Assembly: GCF_026625985.1 (NCBI RefSeq) | Contig: NZ_CP113116.1 | Coordinates: 3,596,001-3,660,000 of the forward strand | DNA from: Mycobacterium sp. Aquia_213 | GTDB lineage: Bacteria; Actinomycetota; Actinomycetes; Mycobacteriales; Mycobacteriaceae | Direction: 5' to 3' | DNA length: 64,000 nt | Part shown: in pieces, positions 25,093 to 33,014 of the stretch | Layout: each line of letters starts with the position of its first letter | How positions within the stretch are numbered: position 1 is the stretch's first letter | Made by a program: the position numbers and the translations under genes | Notes under the pieces: generated by a model | Seen by the model: the letters and a program-made list of their open reading frames with translations, nothing else | The model's database searches: none | Told to the model about the DNA's origin: nothing

Positions 25093-26316
25093 GTGCCGAA
25101 CTGGTTCACGAACTGCGAAGTCTTTCCGGAGCTGCCTGGCGACCAGGGGTGGATGGAAGCGATGACGTCGCTCGGGCGATTGATCCTCTTCGATCAGCCG
25201 GGCACCGGCGCGTCCGATCCCGTCGAGCCGGGCGCACTGCCGACCTTGGAGCAATGGGCCGACAGCAGCACCGCCGTGCTCGACGCTCTCGCGATTCCCG
25301 AGGCGGCTCTGGTCACCTATGCCGGCGCACTCTCGACGGCGGCGCTGTTCGCGGCCACGCATCCGTCCCGCACGACCACGCTCGTCGTGGTCGAGAGCAC
25401 GACAGACGCGGCACTCCGCACAGACGCGATGGACGAACTCGGCCACGCGGCCCCCGTCTTATGGGGTTCCGGCGAGATCGAACGTCTGCTCAACCCGGAC
25501 ATGCCGTGGAATGAGGAGATCCGCGCCGCGTGGGCCCGGCACGTGCGCCTGGCGGCGAGCCCACGCACCGTTGAACTTGTGTTGCCACTCGTCAGCGAGA
25601 TGAGCGCGCGTGCAATTCTTCCGACCGTCCGCGTACCCACCCTCGTCCTCCATTACAGCGACGATCCGCTCCTTCCGCCGGCGAAAGGCAAGGAAGTCGC
25701 CGATCTCATCGAGGGCGCGAAATTCGTTGAGCTGCCCGGGCGCAACTTCTATCACGTCGTCGAACCGTGGCGAGATTCCTTCCAGGAGATCGCCCAATTC
25801 CTCACCGGTGAGCAGCCCGAGGTCGCCGATGACCGTGTTCTCGCCACCGTGCTGTTCACCGACATCGTGGACTCGACGCGCCGCGCCGCAGAGATGGGCG
25901 ACCGTCACTGGCGAGCGCTGCTTGACGCACACGACGCCATCGTGCGTTCGCAGCTCAATCGCTTTCGGGGCCGCGAGGTGAACACGTCAGGCGATGGCTT
26001 CCTGGCGATGTTCGACGGGCCGCAGCGAGCGATCCGCTGCGCCATGGCGATTCGCGACGCCGTGCGTACGCTCGGCATCCAGGTGCGCGCCGGGCTGCAC
26101 ACCGGCGAGTGCGAGGTCCGCGGCGACGATATCGGCGGGATCGGTGTGCACATCGGGGCGCGCGTGAGCGCGCTGGCGGGCTCGAATGACGTGCTCGTGT
26201 CCAGCACGCTGCGCGACCTCGTGATCGGCTCCGGACTCGAGTTCGAGGAGCACGGCACACACCAACTCAAAGGCGTGCCCGGTGAGTGGCGCCTGTTCGC
26301 CGTCGCCTCCGTGTAA
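25093..26316 (+). CDS. alpha/beta-hydrolase-adenylate cyclase fusion, 5'-truncated by a stop
   Basis: This 407-residue class III nucleotide cyclase resembles Rv1900c. A truncated alpha/beta-hydrolase domain (to ~240) precedes a cyclase domain (~250-407) with metal aspartates D257 (FTDIVDST) and D301 (NTSGDG). N297 stands where canonical cyclases have the adenine-selecting lysine, and His replaces Asn in VHIGARV, as in the Rv1900c group. The hydrolase nucleophile elbow reads TYAGALS, so GxSxG is absent. An in-frame TAG at 25075 separates this frame from the natural start at 25006; GTG 25093 lacks a clear ribosome site. It may be a pseudogene. Confidence 0.75.
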   Translation: MPNWFTNCEVFPELPGDQGWMEAMTSLGRLILFDQPGTGASDPVEPGALPTLEQWADSSTAVLDALAIPEAALVTYAGALSTAALFAATHPSRTTTLVVVESTTDAALRTDAMDELGHAAPVLWGSGEIERLLNPDMPWNEEIRAAWARHVRLAASPRTVELVLPLVSEMSARAILPTVRVPTLVLHYSDDPLLPPAKGKEVADLIEGAKFVELPGRNFYHVVEPWRDSFQEIAQFLTGEQPEVADDRVLATVLFTDIVDSTRRAAEMGDRHWRALLDAHDAIVRSQLNRFRGREVNTSGDGFLAMFDGPQRAIRCAMAIRDAVRTLGIQVRAGLHTGECEVRGDDIGGIGVHIGARVSALAGSNDVLVSSTLRDLVIGSGLEFEEHGTHQLKGVPGEWRLFAVASV

Positions 26317-26331
26317 ACCGTTGCTGGGCTT

Positions 26332-26736
26332 TCAGAATGGCGGTGATTCTTCGTCCGTCTCGGGTTTTCGGCGGGCCATGCGCGCGTCGCGGTTCTGCCG
26401 GCGTTCGGTGGCAATGCGTGCGGCACGGTCTTGCGCGCGGGTGTGGCGCCGCCTGGGCATCATCGCGGTGCGGTCGCCGCAGTAATCCTGTGGCAGTTCG
26501 ACTTCGGGCGCCGGTACACCGCCCGTCGCCAGGCACAGGCTGGGAAACAGCAGTGCGCTGCCCGGCGTGGTGACATGGGTTTGCCCGGCCGACGATGTCA
26601 GGATCAGCGTCCCGTCGGGCAGCTGCTTTTCGTGCCACCCCCAGAAGGTTTTGACCAGATGATGATAGCGACTACGCAAAGAACACCCTAACTTCAAGCC
26701 GGTCGCGCAAGCGGCAGTGTGATTCTCTTGCCCCAC
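26332..26736 (-). pseudogene. truncated REP13E12-family (DUF222/HNH) remnant
   Basis: Residues from HHLVKTFWGWHEKQLPDG to the C-terminus closely match the C-terminal ~95 residues of the intact gene at 28143-29564 (shared VTTPGSALLFPSLC, CGDRTAMMP, RNRDARMAR). Upstream of about 26665 the similarity fades and the DUF222 and most of the HNH region are missing. It is a decayed 3' fragment of the REP13E12 repeat family. Confidence 0.8.
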
Positions 26737-26751
26737 AACGCGAATCCGCGT

Positions 26752-27177
26752 CTACGTCTGGTGACGTACCCCTGCCACTGGACCAAGGATAGAGAAGCCG
26801 ACGTCGTCGCTTACGTACGGATCGCCAAGATGGCTTGGGCAGTAGACTTTCGCTGATACGGCGATGAATCTGACCGCGGTTCTATGAACCCGAGCGGGGT
26901 TCAGACGGGGATTTTCCTCGTATATACCGTTCATCTCTTCGTCTACCACGGCATAGACCGAGGCGCCGCCGTCGAGTTCGCCACAAATTTGATGGGCTCG
27001 GGCGACGAGAGCAGGCAAGTTATCTACTACGGGAATCTCATCTTGTTGGAGCTCCGCCACAAACTGATCCTGCTGGCTCGGGTCGGCGCTTGCCGCGCCA
27101 GCGCAAATAACTGCGGCGGTCAGAACCATCGAGGCGCTAACCAGAGCGTCTGCAAGACGGGTGATGCCGGTGCGCAC
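26752..27177 (-). CDS. DUF732 secreted protein
   Basis: This 141-residue protein starts at GTG 27177. It has a signal peptide (VLTAAVICAGAASA, cleavage likely before DPSQ) and a DUF732 domain of the small mycobacterial exported type, with two conserved cysteines (HQICGEL and KVYCPSH) likely forming a disulfide. It lies in the accessory block between the two REP13E12 copies. Function is unknown. Confidence 0.75.
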   Translation of the reverse strand: MRTGITRLADALVSASMVLTAAVICAGAASADPSQQDQFVAELQQDEIPVVDNLPALVARAHQICGELDGGASVYAVVDEEMNGIYEENPRLNPARVHRTAVRFIAVSAKVYCPSHLGDPYVSDDVGFSILGPVAGVRHQT

Positions 27178-27546
27178 GGCAGGATTTCCATTTCTTCGGT
27201 GTCATCCACTCGGTATCTAATTCAACCCGAGTGACGACAGGACGTCCATAGGCACGGAACCAATGGCGGCAAAGAGCACCCGTTCGTCGGGCACCGACTC
27301 CGTGAGCTACTGGACAAAGAAAACCCATCAGCAACATTCGACCAGCAGGCAGATAGTTTGCTGTAACAGGTGGGTGCGATTATCTGAAAGACATTCTGGA
27401 CGCAGGAGGGGTCCACACGACCGTACCGTCGGCCAGTTGCTGCTCACGCCAGCCGGAACCAAGGGCGGCGGCACAGACCGGACGGTGACCATGGGAAAGG
27501 CCAACCTAGCCACACATCGCAACCCGGTTCACGCAGCACTGACAGA
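27178..27546. other. 369-bp intergenic stretch, no gene seen
   Basis: Both flanking genes are on the minus strand, so this stretch holds the promoter region of the DUF732 gene at its left end and the region past the stop of the next gene at its right end. Short open frames exist on both strands, but none shows a family motif or a clear ribosome binding site. Base composition is less GC-rich than the core genes, consistent with acquired DNA. Confidence 0.5.
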
Positions 27547-28119
27547 TTAAATCGAAGCCTGCATGGCTGATGACACCTTTTCCGCCATCCAATACGCAAG
27601 AACCATCGACCTGTCACCGCTCGGGAAGCCGATGCCTTCGAATACGACTTCTCCACTCGCCGCAGGAAGCCCGGCATCTTCGGGACGGTTGCGCCAGGTG
27701 AGTCCATACGACCGTCCAACTGGCTCGATGTGCAGGTCGAGGTCGCCGGTCAGCTCACCTTTCGCGTCGAAGTACTGTACGTGGTAATCGCCAGGGAAGC
27801 CGTTAGAAGTGTCGCCCCTTGCGCGTCCGGAGCAGATCGCGCCGTCCAACCGCTCCACAGCATCTGAAGCGATCCAGCGGGCGTCGATCACGTTGGTTTC
27901 CGAATTGCTAATTTGATATTCGCAGACCCCGATCACCATCGTGTTGATCATGCTGAGCATGCTAGTCCCGCCGCCGTCGGTCAGGCGGGTGCTCAGGACG
28001 GGCGCACCAACGGTTCCGCGAAGCGCATACCCGAGACTCATCGCTGCGCTGGTACCGAGCACAGCAAGGGTTGTCCGCCGAGTGAATAGCCACGGGATGA
28101 AAGTAGCGCAGCTGAACAA
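27547..28119 (-). CDS. hypothetical Tat-type exported protein
   Basis: About 190 residues if started at TTG 28119, giving FIPWLFTRRTTLAVLGTSAA: an arginine pair at residues 14-15 followed by a hydrophobic run, a twin-arginine-like signal. The frame stays open further upstream but there runs antisense-like through the REP13E12 gene, so the longer start is rejected. The mature part has two cysteines (VCEYQIS and GAICSGR), acidic patches and an aromatic segment SYGLTWRNRPEDAG. I do not recognise a family. ATG 28041 is a fallback start. Confidence 0.5.
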   Translation of the reverse strand: MFSCATFIPWLFTRRTTLAVLGTSAAMSLGYALRGTVGAPVLSTRLTDGGGTSMLSMINTMVIGVCEYQISNSETNVIDARWIASDAVERLDGAICSGRARGDTSNGFPGDYHVQYFDAKGELTGDLDLHIEPVGRSYGLTWRNRPEDAGLPAASGEVVFEGIGFPSGDRSMVLAYWMAEKVSSAMQASI

Positions 28120-28142
28120 TGTCGAGGGCCGTTGAGCCACGG

Positions 28143-29564
28143 TCAAAATGGTGGCGGGTCGTCGGGCGGGGCGGGTCCGGACCGCGCCATGCGCGCGTCG
28201 CGATTTCGCCGGCGTTCGATGGCAATGCGAACGGCGCGCTCTTGGCTGCGGCTGCGCCGGCGCTTGGGCATCATCGCGGTCCGGTCGCCGCAGTAGTTCT
28301 CGCGAAGTGGGTCGGCTTCGGGGGCGGGCATGCCGCCGACGGCGCGGCACAGGCTGGGGAACAGCAGTGCACTGCCCGGTGTGGTGACGTGAGTGTGCCC
28401 GGCCGGCGACGTCAAAATTACTGTCCCGTCGGGCAACTGCTTGTCGTGCCACCCCCAGAAGGTTTTGACCAGATGATGAGTGCGGCAGTAGCACTTGAGG
28501 TTTGACGCATGCGTCGGGCCGCCTTCGGCGTACGGGATCGTATGGTCAAGGTCGCACTCCACTGCCGGCCGGTCGCAACCCGGCCAGCGGCACGTCAGGT
28601 CTCGGCACCGCACAAAGTCCTGCAGCGCCCGGGAAGCCACATACCCTGGCTCGGGCGGGGCGTCGGCAGGATGCACGAGCGGCACCAACTTGGCCGACTT
28701 AGCCAGTTCCGCAACGAGTTCCGGTGCGATGAGGCCGTCCGCACTCAACTGGGACCCGGGCAACGACCCGCGACCGTCGACGCTGGCCTGCTCGGCGATC
28801 ACATGAATGACGACGGGCGATGCGGCGGGATGCTTGCCCGCCGCGCAGTCGGGTCGGCCGCACCGGCAGCCCAGCCGATCGGCCGCCACCGCCAGCGCTC
28901 CGAGCGCGTCGGCCCGGCGCTGTTCGCGGCCCCGGGGATCGTGTTCACATACCGTGGTAGACAACGCATTCAACCGCTCTTCAAGTGCTCGCGCGTCGGG
29001 GGTCAACAGGGAACCGTTGATCTCGGAAATGCCATCTCCGAGGTCGCCGATCCAGATCTCACGGTCGAACTGCCGTTCCCTGCGCCGCCGTACGGCGTCC
29101 GCGTCGGCTCTCACGACGATCCTGTCGACCTGCCCGGCCAGGCGACCTTGGGTCATCGATGGCCAACGCGGCACATTGACCGCCAGCTCCGCGTCGACTC
29201 GGGCCAGTACCTCGTCGTCGGTCAGCAGGTCGGTGCGATAGACGATGGTTTGAAACGTTCGATAGTCGATATCGCCGGCTTTGAATACTTCCGCGACCTC
29301 CGGCAGCCGCTCACGCATCGCGCGGGCGTACCGAAGGCGGCTGGCTGCCAGCCCCTGACTGATTCGCAACGCGGCCGCCAGCTCGGCGGCCACCGCCTCC
29401 ATGGTGTCGACCGCCCACGCCTCGGTCTCCGCATAACGACATAACCGGAGGCCGAACAGTGCCCCGATAGCCTCGAGTTGAGCGGCCGCAGCGCGGTTTT
29501 CGGACCGTGCGGACGAGCAGATGTCATCCACCAGGGCCGCGGATTCATCCAGTGAATCGAACAT
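28143..29564 (-). CDS. REP13E12-family DUF222/HNH endonuclease-like protein
   Basis: This 473-residue protein of the 13E12 repeat family has a long helical DUF222 region (~1-300) and a C-terminal HNH nuclease motif with zinc-like cysteines (CRDLTCRWPGCDRP, then DLDHTIPYAEGGPTHASNL and CRTHH). The ATG at 29562-29564 (MFDSLDES) is chosen because it lies inside an SOS box, as in M. tuberculosis 13E12 genes. These elements are repetitive and linked to phage integration sites in M. tuberculosis. Its biochemical role is unproven. Confidence 0.88.
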   Translation of the reverse strand: MFDSLDESAALVDDICSSARSENRAAAAQLEAIGALFGLRLCRYAETEAWAVDTMEAVAAELAAALRISQGLAASRLRYARAMRERLPEVAEVFKAGDIDYRTFQTIVYRTDLLTDDEVLARVDAELAVNVPRWPSMTQGRLAGQVDRIVVRADADAVRRRRERQFDREIWIGDLGDGISEINGSLLTPDARALEERLNALSTTVCEHDPRGREQRRADALGALAVAADRLGCRCGRPDCAAGKHPAASPVVIHVIAEQASVDGRGSLPGSQLSADGLIAPELVAELAKSAKLVPLVHPADAPPEPGYVASRALQDFVRCRDLTCRWPGCDRPAVECDLDHTIPYAEGGPTHASNLKCYCRTHHLVKTFWGWHDKQLPDGTVILTSPAGHTHVTTPGSALLFPSLCRAVGGMPAPEADPLRENYCGDRTAMMPKRRRSRSQERAVRIAIERRRNRDARMARSGPAPPDDPPPF

Positions 29565-29572
29565 ACATTCGA
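29557..29572. promoter_or_regulatory. SOS box overlapping the REP13E12 start codon
   Basis: TCGAACATACATTCGA differs from TCGAAC-N4-GTTCGA at one position. It contains the start codon of the minus-strand 13E12 gene (29562-29564), so LexA binding would cover the translation start region. Confidence 0.8.
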
Positions 29573-29616
29573 TTATGCCCTCGCGGTCTGACAACGCCTC
29601 CGGCATAGCGCCGGGG

Positions 29617-29901
29617 CTACGCCTCGACGATCTCGTCCTCGCCGACGGCGTGGCGCCCGGTCATCACGCCCATCAGGCCATCCTGGTAGGTGAGTCCCGG
29701 CGGCTTACCCTTGACAGCGGGCGGTGGGATTTCGGACTTCGGGGTGGCCTTGGGCCAGGCCGGCGGCACCGAGAGTGACCCCAGCGCGCGCGACGCACCC
29801 AGCTCAGTGCACTCCACCCGGACGCTGGAGAAGTCGCGAAACGATTTCACGGTCGGAGGGGTTGTCCCGGTCTCGGCACCTTCCACGGACGTCTCCTTCA
29901 C
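29617..29901 (-). CDS. orphan PPE-SVP C-terminal domain protein
   Basis: This 94-residue frame from GTG 29901 contains GSLSVPPAW, an exact match to the PPE-SVP signature GxxSVPxxW, followed by a Pro-rich stretch and GLMGVMTGRHAVG resembling PPE-SVP tails. There is no PPE N-terminal domain, no WxG helix and no signal peptide. It sits 114 bp past the hisS stop on the same strand. It may be a remnant of a PPE gene or a free-standing module; coding status is uncertain. Confidence 0.5.
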   Translation of the reverse strand: MKETSVEGAETGTTPPTVKSFRDFSSVRVECTELGASRALGSLSVPPAWPKATPKSEIPPPAVKGKPPGLTYQDGLMGVMTGRHAVGEDEIVEA

Positions 29902-30015
29902 CCGGTGGCAGCGATCTTGGACGACCGTACAATAAACCCGGCTAATTGTTTGCGGATCCGTTAAATTTCTGATGACGGCGCATTGAACTGCCGCCGCCGG
30001 GGCCGCAGGCGACGA

Positions 30016-31287
30016 CTACACCGCGAAACGCGAGAGAACCTCGGCGACAACCGAATCGAGCGGTACCGACACCTGCTCCCCCGTGGTCAGATCCTTGACG
30101 CCGATCGTGCCGGCCTGCAGATCGCGATCACCGGCGACCAGCGCGATGCGGGCACCGGACCGATCGGCGGCGCGCATCGCGCCCTTGAGCCCGCGATCGC
30201 CGTAGGCCAGGTCGACCCGGACACCCCCGGCCCGTAGCTGACCGCCCAGCACCGCCAGCCGCAGCTTGGCCGCCTCGCTCAACGGCACCCCGAAGACGTC
30301 GCAGCGGGTCGTCTCCCCGACGCTGCGGCCCTCGGCCCGCAATGCCAGCAGCGTGCGGTCCACACCGAGCCCAAAACCGATGCCGGACAGGTCTTGTCCG
30401 CCGAGCCGGTGCATCAGCCCGTCGTAGCGGCCACCGCCACCGATACCCGACTGGGCGCCCAGCCCGTCGTGCACGAACTCGAAGGTGGTCTTGGTGTAGT
30501 AGTCCAGCCCCCGCACCATCCGCGGGTTGATCACGTAGGGCACACCCAACGCATCGAGGTGGGCCAGCACCGTGTCGAAGTGCTGCTTGGCCCCATCGGA
30601 AAGGTGGTCGAGCAGCACCGGGGCGTCGGCCGTCATGGCTTTCACCTCGGGCCGCTTGTCGTCGAGCACGCGCAGCGGGTTGATCTCGGCACGCCGGCGC
30701 GTCTCCTCGTCGAGGTCGAGTCCAAACAGGAACTCCTGCAGCAGTTCCCGGTACTGCGGCCGACAACTCTCATCGCCCAGCGAGGTGATCTCCAGCCGGA
30801 AGCCGTCCAGACCCAGTGACCGGAACCCGGCGTCGGCGATCGCGATCACTTCGGCGTCCAGCGCCGGGTCGTCGACGCCAATCGCCTCCACGCCGACCTG
30901 CTGCAGCTGGCGGTACCGGCCGGCCTGCGGACGCTCGTAACGGAAAAACGGTCCGGCATAACAGAGTTTGACCGGCAGCGCGCCGCGGTCGAGGCCGTGC
31001 TCAATCACCGCGCGCACAACCCCGGCGGTGCCCTCCGGCCGCAGCGTCACCGACCGGTCGCCGCGGTCGGCGAACGTGTACATCTCCTTGGACACCACGT
31101 CGGTGGATTCGCCGACGCCGCGAGCGAACAGCCCGGTGTCCTCGAAGATGGGTAGCTCGATATCGCCGTAACCGGCCCGCCGGGCAGCGCCGAGCAGGCC
31201 AGCGCGCACAGCAACGAACTGCGCCGAGTCGGGCGGAAAGTAATCGGGCACGCCCTTGGGCGCGGAGAAGGACGAGAACTCCGTCAT
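30016..31287 (-). CDS. hisS: histidyl-tRNA synthetase
   Basis: This 423-residue class II enzyme has MTEFSSFSAPKGVPDYFPP at the start, motif 2 (CYAGPFFRYERPQAGRYRQLQQVGVEAIG), the histidine-specific motif RGLDYYTKTTFEF and motif 3 GIGFGLGVDRTLLAL, and a C-terminal anticodon-binding domain. The start ATG at 31287 overlaps the glyoxalase stop by 4 bp (ATGA), so the two are cotranscribed, as in M. tuberculosis. Confidence 0.97.
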   Translation of the reverse strand: MTEFSSFSAPKGVPDYFPPDSAQFVAVRAGLLGAARRAGYGDIELPIFEDTGLFARGVGESTDVVSKEMYTFADRGDRSVTLRPEGTAGVVRAVIEHGLDRGALPVKLCYAGPFFRYERPQAGRYRQLQQVGVEAIGVDDPALDAEVIAIADAGFRSLGLDGFRLEITSLGDESCRPQYRELLQEFLFGLDLDEETRRRAEINPLRVLDDKRPEVKAMTADAPVLLDHLSDGAKQHFDTVLAHLDALGVPYVINPRMVRGLDYYTKTTFEFVHDGLGAQSGIGGGGRYDGLMHRLGGQDLSGIGFGLGVDRTLLALRAEGRSVGETTRCDVFGVPLSEAAKLRLAVLGGQLRAGGVRVDLAYGDRGLKGAMRAADRSGARIALVAGDRDLQAGTIGVKDLTTGEQVSVPLDSVVAEVLSRFAV

Positions 31288-31946
31288 CCGGTCAGGCCTT
31301 CGAGGAACGGGTTGAAACGCCGCTCGGCGCCGATCGTGGTGGAGTTGCCGTGGCCCGGCAACACCACGGTGTCGTCGTCGAGCACCAAGAGCTTGTCGAC
31401 GATCGACGTCAGCAAATCGCGACCGCTGCCGCCGAACAGGTCGGTGCGGCCCACCGAGCGCTCGAACAGGGTGTCGCCGGTGAACACCACATCTTTGTCG
31501 CCGGCAACCCGGAAGACCACCGATCCGCGGGTGTGTCCAGGTGTGTAATCGACGTTCACGCTGACATTGCCCAGGTCGATCTTGTCGCCGTCGCGGTCCA
31601 GCTCGACCACCTGCTTGGGCTCGCGGAAGAACGCACCCGTCATCAGCTGCGCCAGCCGCGGCCCCATGCCGTGGAGCGGGTCTTTGAGCATGAACCGGTC
31701 TTCGGGATGAATGTAGGTCGGGCAGCCGTAGGTGTCGGAGACCTTCTGAGCAGACCACATGTGGTCGATGTGCCCGTGGGTGAGCAGCACCGCGGCGGGG
31801 GTCAGCCGATTCTCGTCGAGGATGCGCCGCAGCGGAGCCATCGCCCGCTGCCCCGGATCCACGATGATGGCGTCCGTTCCGGGTCGCTCGGCCAGCACAT
31901 AGCAGTTGCACTGCAACATGCCGGCGGGAAATCCGGTGATCAACAC
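31284..31946 (-). CDS. glyoxalase II-type metallo-beta-lactamase-fold hydrolase (Rv2581c-like)
   Basis: This is about 220 residues from GTG 31946 (VLITGFPAGM); a further-upstream start at 31997 is possible. The binuclear metal motif THGHIDH, PGHTRGS, GDTLF and LPGHGNSTT are all present, typical of glyoxalase II hydroxyacylglutathione hydrolases. Mycobacteria lack glutathione, so the thiol ester substrate is probably a mycothiol or other thioester. It is the first gene of a hisS operon and divergent from ppiB. Confidence 0.88.
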   Translation of the reverse strand: MLITGFPAGMLQCNCYVLAERPGTDAIIVDPGQRAMAPLRRILDENRLTPAAVLLTHGHIDHMWSAQKVSDTYGCPTYIHPEDRFMLKDPLHGMGPRLAQLMTGAFFREPKQVVELDRDGDKIDLGNVSVNVDYTPGHTRGSVVFRVAGDKDVVFTGDTLFERSVGRTDLFGGSGRDLLTSIVDKLLVLDDDTVVLPGHGNSTTIGAERRFNPFLEGLTG

Positions 31947-31972
31947 GATTCCCAGTTTCCCACGGGGGCCAC

Positions 31973-32003
31973 TTGACACCGCTCGCGCCGCCCGCATTAG
32001 CCT
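31973..32003 (+). promoter_or_regulatory. possible ppiB promoter
   Basis: TTGACA at 31973-31978 is a full -35 consensus. A TAGCCT at 31998-32003 could be the -10, but the spacer of 19 bp is longer than ideal. ppiB begins at GTG 32050 with GGAGG at 32034-32038. Confidence 0.35.
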
Positions 32004-32049
32004 GAGCCTGCTACCCGCCCCCGCTTACAACCATGGAGGCATACCGGCC

Positions 32050-32946
<897 letters not shown>

Positions 32947-33002
32947 ATGCTGGGCGGCTCGACACGCATTCGTACGATTTACGCCGCGAGCGGCCGACAC
33001 TT

Positions 33003-33008
33003 TAAGGT
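33003..33008 (+). promoter_or_regulatory. -10 element of kinase 1, leaderless-type start
   Basis: TAAGGT at 33003-33008 fits the TANNNT mycobacterial -10. Exactly 6 bp separate it from the GTG start at 33015, the expected position of the transcription start, so the mRNA is probably leaderless. The same geometry occurs before kinase 2. Confidence 0.6.
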
Positions 33009-33014
33009 CATTGC

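Noticed and set aside
27444..27719. 91-codon frame overlapping the end of the Tat-type gene
   Set aside because: It overlaps the better-supported exported protein in another frame and has no motif or ribosome site.
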